Source: Dinoroseobacter sp049800775 (GTDB lineage: Bacteria > Pseudomonadota > Alphaproteobacteria > Rhodobacterales > Rhodobacteraceae). Taken from it: 64,000 bases of DNA. This document shows, in pieces, positions 1 through 9,350 of the stretch (positions within the stretch are counted from its first letter, which is position 1; each line of letters starts with the position of its first letter). The notes under the pieces are model-generated. The model made no database searches, was not told the DNA's origin, and was given only the letters and a program-made list of their open reading frames with translations. A program made the position numbers and the translations under genes. Where the stretch lies: contig NZ_JBNAFR010000001.1 of NCBI RefSeq assembly GCF_049800775.1, positions 434,001 to 498,000 on the forward strand, given 5' to 3'.

Positions 1-2
1 TC

Positions 3-1802
3 TTTGCCGCAGACAATCCCAAGGCCAAGATCGGCCTGCCGGAGATCATGGTCGGCATCTTCCCCGGCGCGGGCGGCACCATGCGTGTCTCGCGCAAGCT
101 GGGCGCGATGCAGGCGGCTCCTATCCTACTCGAGGGCAAGCTGAGCGAGCCGAAGAAAGCCAAGCTGGCGGGCATCGTGGATGAGGTTGTGCCCGCAGAC
201 GAGCTGCAAGCCGCCGCCAAGGCCTGGGTCCTGTCGGCCAAGGATTCCGATATCGTCAAACCCTGGGATCAGAAGGGGTATAAGTTCCCCGGTGGCGCGC
301 CCTATCACCCGGCGGGCTTCATGACCTTTGTCGGCGCGAGCGCCATGATCCATTCCAGGACCATGGGCGTCTACCCGGCGGCCAAGGCGCTGCTGAGTGC
401 GGTCTATGAGGGCGCCATGGTGCCGTTTGACACAGCGCTGAAGATCGAGGCGCGCTGGTTCACCAACGTGCTGATGAACCCGTCCTCCTCGGCGATGATC
501 CGGTCGCTTTTCATCAACAAGGAAGCACTGGAAAAAGGGGCCGTGCGTCCCGCGGATGTGGCCGATCAGAAGGTCAAGAAGGTTGGCATTCTCGGTGCGG
601 GCATGATGGGGGCGGGCATTGCCTATGTCTCGGCCAATGCCGGGATCGAGGTCGTGCTGATCGACGCCGCGCAAGAGAGCGCGGATCGCGGCAAGGCCCA
701 TGCCGAGGACATCCTCGACAAGGGGATCTCACGCAAGAAGGTCACGCCTGAGAAGAAAGCGCAGGTCCTGGACCGCATCACGGCCACCACGGATTACGCC
801 GCGCTTGAAGGCTGCGATCTGGTGGTCGAGGCGGTGTTCGAGGATCCCGGGGTGAAGGCCGAGGTGACTGCCAAGGCCGAAGCCGTGATCCCGTCGGACG
901 CGATCTTTGCCACCAACACCTCCACCCTGCCGATCTCCGATCTGGCCAAGGCGAGCACCCGGCCCGAGCAGTTTATCGGCATCCACTTCTTCTCGCCCGT
1001 GGACAAGATGCTGCTGGTCGAGATCATCAAGGGCAAAGAGACCGGTGATGTGGCCGTGGCCAAGGCGCTCGACTTCGTGCGCCAGATCCGCAAGACGCCG
1101 ATCGTGGTCAATGACGCGCGCTTCTTCTACGCCAATCGCTGCATCATCCCTTATATCAACGAGGGCATCCGCATGGTCGCCGAGGGCGTCACCCCGGCGC
1201 TAGTGGAGAATGCTGCGAAACTGGTGGGCATGCCGCTGGGGCCGCTGCAGCTGGTGGACGAGACCTCCATCGATCTGGGCGTGAAAATCGCCAAGGCGAC
1301 CAAGGCCGCCATGGGCGATGCCTATCCGGACGAGGCCGTGGACGAGGTTCTGTTCTGGATGGCCGATGAAGGACGTCTCGGGCGCAAGTCCAATGCAGGC
1401 TTCTACAGCTATGACGAAAAGGGCAAGCGCGGCCTGCTGTGGGAGGGTCTGGGCGACAAGTTCGCGGAGACCGCGGATCAGCCGGAGCTCACCAATGTCC
1501 AGCATCGCCTGCTGATGGCGCAGGTGCTGGAAGCCGTGCGCGCGCTGGAGGACGGGGTCCTGATGGATATCCGCGAAGGCGATGTGGGGGCCATCCTCGG
1601 CTGGGGTTTCGCGCCCTGGTCCGGCGGCCCTCTGAGCTGGCTCGACATGATCGGGGCCGCCCGCGCGGTCGAGATCTGCGACGCGCTGACCGAGACCCAT
1701 GGCGCGCGTTTCTCCACCCCCGCGCTCCTACGGGAGATGGCCGAGAAGGGCGAGACCTTCTATGGCCGCTTCGGGACGCGCCCCGCCGCTGCGGCTGCCT
1801 GA
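3..1802 (+). CDS. Fatty-acid oxidation complex alpha subunit (enoyl-CoA hydratase / 3-hydroxyacyl-CoA dehydrogenase), 5' partial
   Basis: The reading frame is open from base 3, so the true start lies upstream of the window; 599 residues are visible. The first ~110 residues are the end of a crotonase (enoyl-CoA hydratase) domain with the GAGGT loop (FPGAGGTMR). From about residue 190 comes the NAD-binding 3-hydroxyacyl-CoA dehydrogenase domain (GILGAGMMGAGIA), then IGIHFFSPVDKM and the C-terminal 3HCDH repeats. The enzyme does the hydration and NAD-dependent oxidation steps of beta-oxidation in the cytosol. FadB and FadJ cannot be separated from this fragment and no thiolase is visible here. 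The stop overlaps the proposed start region of the next gene. Confidence 0.93.
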   Translation, partial: FAADNPKAKIGLPEIMVGIFPGAGGTMRVSRKLGAMQAAPILLEGKLSEPKKAKLAGIVDEVVPADELQAAAKAWVLSAKDSDIVKPWDQKGYKFPGGAPYHPAGFMTFVGASAMIHSRTMGVYPAAKALLSAVYEGAMVPFDTALKIEARWFTNVLMNPSSSAMIRSLFINKEALEKGAVRPADVADQKVKKVGILGAGMMGAGIAYVSANAGIEVVLIDAAQESADRGKAHAEDILDKGISRKKVTPEKKAQVLDRITATTDYAALEGCDLVVEAVFEDPGVKAEVTAKAEAVIPSDAIFATNTSTLPISDLAKASTRPEQFIGIHFFSPVDKMLLVEIIKGKETGDVAVAKALDFVRQIRKTPIVVNDARFFYANRCIIPYINEGIRMVAEGVTPALVENAAKLVGMPLGPLQLVDETSIDLGVKIAKATKAAMGDAYPDEAVDEVLFWMADEGRLGRKSNAGFYSYDEKGKRGLLWEGLGDKFAETADQPELTNVQHRLLMAQVLEAVRALEDGVLMDIREGDVGAILGWGFAPWSGGPLSWLDMIGAARAVEICDALTETHGARFSTPALLREMAEKGETFYGRFGTRPAAAAA

Positions 1803-2811
1803 CCCGGTGGCGGAGCCAGCCTCCGCCCCGCGATTGCGCGGCGCCGTACTGCCCTGGCGGATCCTCTTGGCGATCCTCGGGGCCTGGGCCCTGCTCTTGG
1901 CGCCGATCATTGCGCTTTATGGCCCCGCCTCTGGCGGGGTCACTTTGGTTGTGGGGCTGATTCCGGCCTTTGGCGGGCATGTGCTGGGCCAACGCCGCAT
2001 GGCCTATCTGGCCTCGGCTGCCCTGCTGCTGGCAATTGGGGTCCTGGCCGTGCTGCCCGGCCTTCTGACGATCTGGATCTGCACATTGGCCTTGATCGCG
2101 GGCTGCGCGCGCGAGGCCTGGAGGCCCGGAGGCCGCGCCTTTGTCCTCGCGCTCTATGGCTGGAGCGCGCTGGTCCTTGCCCCGACCATGCCCCCGCCGG
2201 TCGAGGCCCTGCCCTTCGTCGCGGCCGGGCTTGGCTGGGGCGCGCTGATCACGGCCCTTTTGAAATTCGCGGGCCAGGCCGCGCAACCGCCCATGCCCGG
2301 GCAGGTCGCACTGTCCCTTGCGGTGTTTCTGGGGGTGGGGATCTTCCTGTCGGTGCAGGTCACGGCCTGGATCGATCAAAGCTATGGCTATTGGGTCGTC
2401 CTGCTCTTCATCCTGCGCGCCCTCTCCCCGCCCCATCAGAGCCGGCAGAGTGCGGTGAGCTATGGGCTGGGCGCGGTGCTCGGCTCGGGCTGCGCGCTTC
2501 TCGTCACCTGGTTCGCGCCGGTCGCGGCGATCACCCTGCCGCTGGCGCTGATCCTCGTCGCCCTCGGTCTGCGCTACTTGCCCCACCCGGCCCCGTGGTC
2601 CACGGCGGCCTTCACCTCGGCGGTGTTGCTGATCAACGCCCTCGGCTCGGAGGGGGTCTTGCTGCGGGTCGAGGCGGTGCTTCTGGCGCTGGTCATCGCC
2701 CTGGCCTTGGTGAGCGCGATCAGTCTCGGCTGGCGCCTGATCGGTCGGAGCAATCCGGGCCTCGCCGCGCCCCTCCGCCCGGCCCCGGCACCTGACGACC
2801 GCGCAGAATGA
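1762..2811 (+). CDS. FUSC-family inner-membrane protein
   Basis: About 349 residues, dominated by hydrophobic segments: two blocks of short helices separated by a loop, and the sequence YGYWVVLLFILRALSPP followed by a small-residue-rich helix bundle. That resembles the FUSC/aromatic-acid-exporter membrane domain. The function would be efflux or an envelope role, but the substrate is unknown. The start is uncertain. ATG 1762 overlaps the beta-oxidation gene by about 41 bp, while GTG 1807 just after its stop is the alternative; neither has a strong Shine-Dalgarno. The 3' end overlaps the convergent permease gene by about 90 bp. Confidence 0.6.
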   Translation: MAASGRAPPLRLPDPVAEPASAPRLRGAVLPWRILLAILGAWALLLAPIIALYGPASGGVTLVVGLIPAFGGHVLGQRRMAYLASAALLLAIGVLAVLPGLLTIWICTLALIAGCAREAWRPGGRAFVLALYGWSALVLAPTMPPPVEALPFVAAGLGWGALITALLKFAGQAAQPPMPGQVALSLAVFLGVGIFLSVQVTAWIDQSYGYWVVLLFILRALSPPHQSRQSAVSYGLGAVLGSGCALLVTWFAPVAAITLPLALILVALGLRYLPHPAPWSTAAFTSAVLLINALGSEGVLLRVEAVLLALVIALALVSAISLGWRLIGRSNPGLAAPLRPAPAPDDRAE

Positions 2812-3697
2812 TCACTAGGCCCGCCACGAGAATGCAGCAGATCCCCCCGAAGGCCAGCGCACCGGGAAGCTCCGCCCAGAGCACATAGCCCCAAATCCCC
2901 GCAAACAGCAGGAAGCTGTATTCAAAGACCGAGGCGTAGCTCGGATCCGCGATCTGATAGGCCCGGACGAGAAACCCGACCGCAACCAGCGAACCCGCCG
3001 CCTGCACCACGGTGAGGGTGAGGAATTGTCCGGTAAAGGGCTGCCACCCAGTGCCAAAGAAGCTCGCCGTGCCGGGCGCGCCGCCCCAGCCGGTTGCGGC
3101 CAGCACGCCCGCCCCCACCACGCCGTAGACCAAGAGCAGAGCAAAGAACCACCATGTGAGACAATAGGGGCTTTCCTCGGCGCAGAGTTGCCGCGTGGCC
3201 AGGGATCCGGCGGCATAGAGCGCGCCGGCCAGCACCGGGACGATCGCCACCGGTGTGAACGCGTCGCCCCCCGGCTGCAGCACCAGAAGCACGCCGGCGA
3301 ACCCGATGGCCACCGCACCGGCCCGCCATGGCCCAATCCGCGCCCCGAAAAGCCCGATGCTGAACACCAGCACGAAGATTGGCGAGGTAAAGAGCCCCGC
3401 CCCCGCGGTCGAGATCGGCAGGACCGCCACCGCCCCAAAGTAAAGCAGGAGCGAGGTCGCCATCAGGGCCGAGCGGATCAGCACCGCCCAGAGCCGTCGC
3501 GCCCTGAGCGGCCAGCCAAAGATCAGCGCCAGACCGCCCAGCACAGGCAGCACCATGGCGCTGCGCACCGCATGAAACTGCCAGAGCCCCGCATCCTCGG
3601 CGATGACCCGGACGAAGTTGTCGATGAACCCGATGATCAGCATGGCCGCCAATATGAGCCCGGCCGCCGCCGGAACGCGGTTCGCTGATTGATGCAT
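2720..3697 (-). CDS. EamA/DMT-superfamily permease
   Basis: 325 residues with ten predicted hydrophobic helices in two EamA-like halves; a charged Gly/Arg-rich tail follows the last helix. DMT-superfamily members of this size are inner-membrane metabolite exporters or importers, and the substrate cannot be read from sequence. The start is ATG 3697 (MHQSANRV), immediately before the first helix; longer in-frame extensions lack membrane character. It diverges from the acyl-CoA synthetase, leaving about 80 bp for both promoters, and its 3' end overlaps the convergent FUSC gene. Confidence 0.8.
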   Translation of the reverse strand: MHQSANRVPAAAGLILAAMLIIGFIDNFVRVIAEDAGLWQFHAVRSAMVLPVLGGLALIFGWPLRARRLWAVLIRSALMATSLLLYFGAVAVLPISTAGAGLFTSPIFVLVFSIGLFGARIGPWRAGAVAIGFAGVLLVLQPGGDAFTPVAIVPVLAGALYAAGSLATRQLCAEESPYCLTWWFFALLLVYGVVGAGVLAATGWGGAPGTASFFGTGWQPFTGQFLTLTVVQAAGSLVAVGFLVRAYQIADPSYASVFEYSFLLFAGIWGYVLWAELPGALAFGGICCILVAGLVIILRGRQVPGPGGGARRGPDCSDRSGASRD

Positions 3698-3777
3698 GAC
3701 AGGCCCTTTCGTCTCGCGCGGAGTTGACCATGGGCCGCTCTCCACGTCTATTCGGAAAAAAGCTCTGGGAGGACATG

Positions 3778-5403
3778 ATGGGATGGCTGGCTGACGAAAC
3801 CGGGCTGGGGAAATGTGCGGCAAATCATGTGCCCCTGACACCCCTGAGCCATTTGCAACGCGCGGCGCATGTCTTTGCGGATCACGATGCCTGGGTCTAT
3901 GGCGCGCGGCGCAGCACCTATGGCGAGTATCACGCCCGGGTCAGTCGGCTGGCCTCGGCGCTGGCGCAGGCCGGGATCGTGCCGGGGGACGTGGTCGCCA
4001 CGCTCCTGCCCAATGTGCCCGCCATGGTCGAGGCGCATTTCGGGGTGCCCGCCTGCGGCGCGGTGCTCAATACGATCAACATCCGGCTCGATGTGGACAC
4101 GGTCTCTTACATCTTCTCCCATGGCGGGGCGAAACTGGTGCTGGTGGATCCGCAATTCCTGCCGCTTGCTGTCGCGGCCTGCGAACAGATGGACGGCCCG
4201 GCCCCGATGCTGATCGAGGTGGCCGATGACGCCGCCGGGGTCCATGCGACGGGCACCTATCCGGAATACGAGGCGTTTCTCGAGGGCGGCGATCCGGACC
4301 ATGCCTGGCACATGCCCGAGGATGAATGGGAAAGCCTCGCGCTCAACTACACATCCGGGACGACCGGGCGACCCAAAGGCGTGGTCTATCACCACCGGGG
4401 GGCGTATCTGATGACCATGGGGACCGTGGTGTCCTGGCGCATGGTGCTCTACCCGCGCTGGATGGCCATCGTCCCGCTCTTTCATTGCAATGGCTGGAAC
4501 CACAGCTGGATGATGCCGATGCTGGGCGGCACGGTCGTCTGCTGCCGCGATGTCACGGCGGACGCGATCTATGGGGCAATTGCCGATCATGGCGTGACCC
4601 ATTTTGGCGGTGCGCCCATCGTGCTGAACATGATCGTCAACGCGCCCGAGACCGCCCGGCGGCCGTTCGAGCACACGGTCGAGGTGATGACCGCGGGCGC
4701 GCCCCCCGCCGCCGCCACCCTCGCCGCCATCGAGGAGCTCGGCTTCAACGTGATCCAGGTCTATGGGCTGACCGAGACCTATGGCCATGTCACAGAATGC
4801 GTCTGGGACCCGGCCTGGGATGCGCTGCCCCAGGATGAGCGCGCGGCCATCAAGGCGCGACAGGGCGTGGCCCTGCCCCAGATGGATCATATCACCGTCA
4901 TGGACTCCGAGATGAACCAGATCCCCATGGATGCCAGCACCACGGGTGAGATCATGGTGCGCGGCAACTCGGTGATGAAGGGTTATTTCAAGAACCCGAC
5001 GGCCACCGAAGAAGCCTTTGCCGGGGGGTATTTCCATTCCGGCGACATCGCCCTGCAACATCCCAACGGCTATATCCAGATCGCGGACCGGGCCAAGGAC
5101 ATCATCATCTCGGGCGGCGAGAATATCTCGTCGGTCGAGGTCGAGGGGGTGCTCATGCACCACCCGGCGGTGCTGCTTTGTGCGGTGGTGGCGAAACCGG
5201 ACCCCAAATGGGGCGAAGTTCCCTGCGCCTTTGTCGAGCTGAAGGATGGCGCGCAGGCCGAGGAGGCCGAGATCATCGCCTTCGCCCGCGAGCGTCTGGC
5301 CGGCTTCAAGACACCAAAGGTTGTTGTATTTCAGGAGCTTCCCAAGACCTCGACCGGGAAGATCCAGAAATTCGCCTTGCGCAAGACAGCCGCTGCGATC
5401 TGA
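3778..5403 (+). CDS. AMP-dependent acyl-CoA synthetase (fatty-acid / methylmercaptopropionate-type)
   Basis: 541 residues of the ANL adenylate-forming superfamily. Visible motifs are the P-loop YTSGTTGRPKG near residue 190, VYGLTETYG near 327, the hinge FHSGDIA, and the catalytic-lysine tail TGKIQKFALR. It activates a carboxylic acid with ATP and CoA. ATG 3778 is preferred over ATG 3775 because GGGAGG at 3767-3772 then sits 5 bases upstream. The sequence style resembles medium-chain or DmdB-like ligases common in roseobacters, but the substrate is inference. It lies near a beta-oxidation enzyme, which fits an acyl-CoA role. Confidence 0.88.
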   Translation: MGWLADETGLGKCAANHVPLTPLSHLQRAAHVFADHDAWVYGARRSTYGEYHARVSRLASALAQAGIVPGDVVATLLPNVPAMVEAHFGVPACGAVLNTINIRLDVDTVSYIFSHGGAKLVLVDPQFLPLAVAACEQMDGPAPMLIEVADDAAGVHATGTYPEYEAFLEGGDPDHAWHMPEDEWESLALNYTSGTTGRPKGVVYHHRGAYLMTMGTVVSWRMVLYPRWMAIVPLFHCNGWNHSWMMPMLGGTVVCCRDVTADAIYGAIADHGVTHFGGAPIVLNMIVNAPETARRPFEHTVEVMTAGAPPAAATLAAIEELGFNVIQVYGLTETYGHVTECVWDPAWDALPQDERAAIKARQGVALPQMDHITVMDSEMNQIPMDASTTGEIMVRGNSVMKGYFKNPTATEEAFAGGYFHSGDIALQHPNGYIQIADRAKDIIISGGENISSVEVEGVLMHHPAVLLCAVVAKPDPKWGEVPCAFVELKDGAQAEEAEIIAFARERLAGFKTPKVVVFQELPKTSTGKIQKFALRKTAAAI

Positions 5404-5509
5404 CCCCGCAGAGCGCTTTGCCCGCTGAGGTCGCTGCTTGTGATTGAGGCTGCCCGGACAACCCGCTAGGGTGCCGGGCAACGCATATCCAACAGGCAAT
5501 TTCGGCAGA

Positions 5510-6526
5510 GTGACCGCCCTCAAGGACTATATCCGGCTGGAATCCACGGGCCTTTGGCGCGCGGGGGAAGAGGCCCAGCGCCGCGATGTCTATGTCTTCG
5601 TGGGCACGGCCTCGCTGGTGATTGCCGACAAGACCGAGGCCCCCCTGTCGCACTGGTCCCTGCCCGCCATCGAGCGGCAAAACCCCGGCGTGCGGCCCGC
5701 GCTGTTCACGCCCGGACCGGATGCGGATGAGACCCTCGAGATTGCCGATCCCGACATGATCGACGCCATCGAAAAGGTGCAGCAGGCCGTGCGCAAGGCT
5801 GAGCCCAAGCCCGGGCGCTTGCGCCTGCTGAGCGCGGTAAGCGCGGCGGTGGTGGTGGCCACGCTCGGGGCGCTCTGGCTGCCCGATGCGATCAAGGACC
5901 ACGCGACCTCGGTCGTACCCATCGCCCAGCGCGCGGCCATCGGGGTCAATGTGCTCGGCGCGCTGGAGCCGATGACCGGCCCGGTCTGCACCACGCCCGA
6001 AGGCAGCCGCGTGCTCACCCAGTTGGTGCAGCGCGTCGCCCGACCGGACGCGCCCCGGGTCCATGTGGTGCGCACGGGGGTCGAACAGCCGCTCTTGCTG
6101 CCCGGCCCACTGATCGTGCTGGGGCGCAGCAGTATCGAGGATCACGAGACCGCGGATGTGGCCGCCGGGCATATCCTCGCCAAGCTCGCCCAGGCCGAAA
6201 GCTCGGATCCCCTGCGCGTCATGCTGGAGGAGCTTGGCACCTTCACCACCTTGCGCTTTCTGACCACCGGGCACTTCCCGGACATCGCCCTGTCTCGGTA
6301 TGCGCGCCACCTGCTGACGGCCCCGGCGCCCGACGTGTCAGATGCCGCCCTGCTCAACCGTTTTGCCCGGGCGCGGGTGGCGACAACGCCCTATGCGCGC
6401 GCCTTGGATGTGACGGGCGAGACCACGCTTGCCCTGATCGAGGCAGACCCCTACCGCGACGCAGAGAGCCCTATCGTGCTGGACGACAATTCCTGGATCG
6501 TGCTGCAGGCCCTCTGCGAAGGCTAA
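5510..6526 (+). CDS. Conserved hypothetical single-helix membrane protein
   Basis: 338 residues from GTG 5510 (VTALKDYIRLE). An N-terminal soluble domain of about 100 residues is followed by one clear transmembrane helix at about 107-125 (LLSAVSAAVVVATLGALWL), then a roughly 210-residue domain without recognised motifs that contains two Cys-free hydrophobic strands and several Asp/Glu-rich loops. I do not recognise a named family. A TTG at 5444 would add 22 residues of low plausibility. The gene converges on upp with a 3-base gap, so the two probably share no transcript. Confidence 0.65.
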   Translation: MTALKDYIRLESTGLWRAGEEAQRRDVYVFVGTASLVIADKTEAPLSHWSLPAIERQNPGVRPALFTPGPDADETLEIADPDMIDAIEKVQQAVRKAEPKPGRLRLLSAVSAAVVVATLGALWLPDAIKDHATSVVPIAQRAAIGVNVLGALEPMTGPVCTTPEGSRVLTQLVQRVARPDAPRVHVVRTGVEQPLLLPGPLIVLGRSSIEDHETADVAAGHILAKLAQAESSDPLRVMLEELGTFTTLRFLTTGHFPDIALSRYARHLLTAPAPDVSDAALLNRFARARVATTPYARALDVTGETTLALIEADPYRDAESPIVLDDNSWIVLQALCEG

Positions 6527-6529
6527 CCC

Positions 6530-7162
6530 CTATTTGGTGCCGAAGAGCCGGTCGCCCGCATCCCCGAGACCGGGCACGATATAGCCCTTTTCGTTCAGGT
6601 GACTGTCCACGGCGGCGGTGACCACGGGCACATCCGGATGGGCCTCTTTCATGCGCGCCACCCCTTCGGGCGCGGCCAGTAGGCACAGAAAGCGGATGTC
6701 CGTCGCGCCAGCCTCTTTCAGCAGATCAATCGCCGCTGCCGAGGAATTGCCCGTGGCCAGCATCGGGTCCACCGCGATCACCCGGCGTTCGGACAACGCG
6801 TCGGGGACCTTGAAGTAGTACTGAACCGGCTCAAGCGTTTCCTCGTCCCGGTAGAGCCCAACAAAGCCGACCCGCGCCGAGGGGATCAGCTGCAACACCC
6901 CGTCGAGCAACCCGTTGCCCGCCCGCAGGATCGAGATCAGCGCGAGCTTCTTGCCCTCCAGCTTGGGCGCATCCATGGGCTGGATCGGCGTCTCGATCTG
7001 CTCACTCTTCAGCGGCAGGTCGCGCGTGACCTCATAGGCCAGCAGCAGCGAAATCTCCTGCAGGAGGCGCCGGAACTCGGAGGTGGAGGTCGCCTTGTCC
7101 CGCATCAGGGTCAGCTTGTGCTGCACAAGCGGGTGATCGACGATTGTGCAATGCTCGGTCAT
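6530..7162 (-). CDS. upp: Uracil phosphoribosyltransferase
   Basis: 210 residues, the usual length for Upp. It converts uracil plus PRPP into UMP in pyrimidine salvage. The PRPP-binding loop AVDPMLATGNSSAAA lies near residue 130, and the C-terminal GYIVPGLGDAGDRLFGT uracil-binding motif is present. It is the last gene of a five-gene salvage operon. Its ATG overlaps the add stop codon by 4 bases (ATGA), implying translational coupling. Confidence 0.97.
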   Translation of the reverse strand: MTEHCTIVDHPLVQHKLTLMRDKATSTSEFRRLLQEISLLLAYEVTRDLPLKSEQIETPIQPMDAPKLEGKKLALISILRAGNGLLDGVLQLIPSARVGFVGLYRDEETLEPVQYYFKVPDALSERRVIAVDPMLATGNSSAAAIDLLKEAGATDIRFLCLLAAPEGVARMKEAHPDVPVVTAAVDSHLNEKGYIVPGLGDAGDRLFGTK

Positions 7163-8154
7163 GAGAGGTCTCCGAAAGTGGCGTCCAGTTTGGCGCGCAG
7201 GGTGGTCTTGGTCTCCGCGTCGCAGAAGGCGGCGTCGAGGGCGGTGTCGCTGATGGCGGCAAACTCGGGCAGGTCCCAGCCGAAATGATGCGCGAGGTTC
7301 TCGTATTCGCGGGACATGGTCGTGTGGAAAAACGGCGGATCATCTGTGCTGACGGTGACGGGCACGCCGGCCCGGCGCAGACGGTCGATCGGGTGGTCGC
7401 GCCAGGCCTCGTAGACCTTGAGCGCGATGTTGGAGCCCGGACAGACCTCGAGCACGACACCGGCCTCGGCCAGCGCCTCCATCAGGGCCGGATCCTGGAT
7501 CGCGTGGACCCCGTGCCCGATCCGAGAAACCCCGAGATCCTGCCAGGCATCGCGCACTGATTGCGGACCGCCCCACTCGCCCGCATGGGCCGTCAGGGCA
7601 AGCTCGGCCTCGCGCGCCATGTCGAACGCATAGGCGAAATCCTTGGGCGCGCCCATGTTCTCATCCCCCGCAAGCCCCAGCCCGGTGATGAAATCGCCCG
7701 CCGTCTCGGCGGCACAAAGTGCGGTTTCCTTCGCCTTGTCCGGGCCGAAATGGCGGATGCAGGTCACGATCCCGCGCAGGACGATCCCGTCGGCAGCCTC
7801 AGCATCGCGAGCGGCCTCCTCGATTGCGGCCAGATAATCGCGCCAGGCGACCAGATCCCGCCCCCCGCAGAAATCCGGGCTGAGGAAGGCTTCGGTATAG
7901 ATCACACCCTCTGCGGCCGAGGCCGCCAGCACCGCCCGGGTCAGGCGGTAGAAATCCTGCGGCGTCTGCAACACGGTGCAGGCAGCCTCATAGACCCGCA
8001 GGAAATCCACGAAATCCTTGTAGCGATAGGCCCCGGTCTCATCGAAAACACCGGTCAGGTTGACGTGTTTCTCGGCGGCCAGCTCGCGGATGACCTCCGG
8101 CGGGGCTGCGCCCTCCAGGTGGAGGTGCAATTCCAGTTTCGGAAGCTCTTTCAC
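7159..8154 (-). CDS. add: Adenosine deaminase
   Basis: 331 residues. It deaminates adenosine or deoxyadenosine to inosine or deoxyinosine. Zinc-ligand and catalytic motifs of the metal-dependent amidohydrolase family are visible: LHLHLEGA at residues 9-16, HAGEWGG (His plus catalytic Glu region), GHGVHAI and the STDDPPFF aspartates. Some members of this subfamily instead act on adenine (adenine deaminase), so substrate specificity is the main doubt. It overlaps deoB upstream and upp downstream by 4 bases each. Confidence 0.9.
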   Translation of the reverse strand: MKELPKLELHLHLEGAAPPEVIRELAAEKHVNLTGVFDETGAYRYKDFVDFLRVYEAACTVLQTPQDFYRLTRAVLAASAAEGVIYTEAFLSPDFCGGRDLVAWRDYLAAIEEAARDAEAADGIVLRGIVTCIRHFGPDKAKETALCAAETAGDFITGLGLAGDENMGAPKDFAYAFDMAREAELALTAHAGEWGGPQSVRDAWQDLGVSRIGHGVHAIQDPALMEALAEAGVVLEVCPGSNIALKVYEAWRDHPIDRLRRAGVPVTVSTDDPPFFHTTMSREYENLAHHFGWDLPEFAAISDTALDAAFCDAETKTTLRAKLDATFGDLS

Positions 8155-9350
8155 GGCAAAAACACCTTGTCTTTTTCCAACATTTCCAATCCCAGATGCG
8201 CCGCCACACTGGCCCCGACATTCTGAAATCCAACATGACCGATGGATTTGGCCCCTACACCCCAGCCAATCACAGGGACCCGCTCGCGCGTGTGCTCACT
8301 GCCCTGCCAGGTCGGATCATTGCCATGATCGGCGGTAAAGATCGCCAGATCCCCGGGGCGCAGCGTGGCCAGAAACCGGGGCAAGGCGGCGTCGAACCAT
8401 TCCAGCGCGCGGGCATAGCCCGACACGTCGCGACGGTGGCCATAAAGGCTGTCGAACTCGACGAAATTCGCAAAGACCAGCGCACCCTCTTCGGCCACCT
8501 CCCCGGCAGCGATCAGCGCCTCCATCAGGGCCGCATCCGTGCCCTTGACCACGGTATCGATGCCCTGGCCCGAGAAGATATCCTTGATCTTGCCGATCGC
8601 ATGGACCCGGCGACCGGCCTCTTGCGCCCGGTCGCAGAGCGTCGCCCCGGGTGGCGCGATGGCGTAGTCGCGGCGGTTCTGGGTACGGGTAAACCCCTCG
8701 GCCTCGGAGCCGAGGAACGGGCGCGCGATCACCCGCCCGACCTTCATCGCATGCAGCGTCGGCGCGAGCGTCTCGCACAAGCTCAGCAGCCGCTCCAGCC
8801 CGAACGCCTCTTCATGGGCGGCGATCTGGAACACGCTATCGGCGGAGGTGTAGCAGATCGGCCAACCGCTGCGCATATGCTCCGCGCCGAGCCGCGAGAT
8901 CACCTCGGTCCCCGAGGCATGGGCATTGCAGAGCGTACCCTCGGTGCCTGCTAGCGCGGCGGTCTGCGCCAGAAGATCAGCCGGGAAAACCGGATCGCTT
9001 GTGGGAAAGACGGTCCAGTCCCAGGGCACCGGCACGCCCGCCAGTTCCCAATGCCCCGTGGGCGTGTCCTTGCCCGGCGAGATCTCGGTCGCAGCCCCCC
9101 AGAGCCCCCGCGGCGTGGCGCCGAGCCCTGGCGCCTCCATCCCCGAGGCCAGCGTGATCGCCGCCCCAAGGCCAAGCCCATCCAGAACCGGCATGCGCAA
9201 TGGACCGCTGCGCCCCTCTTCGGCGCGGCCCTCGGCGCAGGCTTGCGCGATATGGCCGAGCGTGTTCGCACCCGCATCTCCGAAGGCGACGGCATCCGGC
9301 GCCCCGCCGCAGCCGACACTGTCCATCACGATCAGAAAGGCCCGGGTCAT
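8151..9350 (-). CDS. deoB: Phosphopentomutase
   Basis: 399 residues. It interconverts (deoxy)ribose-1-phosphate and (deoxy)ribose-5-phosphate, linking nucleoside phosphorolysis to central carbon metabolism. The alkaline-phosphatase-superfamily metal-binding motifs are present: MDSVGCGGAPDA near the N-terminus and DHGNDPTWQGSEHTRE near the C-terminus. It is 4-base overlapped with deoA before it and add after it. Confidence 0.96.
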   Translation of the reverse strand: MTRAFLIVMDSVGCGGAPDAVAFGDAGANTLGHIAQACAEGRAEEGRSGPLRMPVLDGLGLGAAITLASGMEAPGLGATPRGLWGAATEISPGKDTPTGHWELAGVPVPWDWTVFPTSDPVFPADLLAQTAALAGTEGTLCNAHASGTEVISRLGAEHMRSGWPICYTSADSVFQIAAHEEAFGLERLLSLCETLAPTLHAMKVGRVIARPFLGSEAEGFTRTQNRRDYAIAPPGATLCDRAQEAGRRVHAIGKIKDIFSGQGIDTVVKGTDAALMEALIAAGEVAEEGALVFANFVEFDSLYGHRRDVSGYARALEWFDAALPRFLATLRPGDLAIFTADHGNDPTWQGSEHTRERVPVIGWGVGAKSIGHVGFQNVGASVAAHLGLEMLEKDKVFLP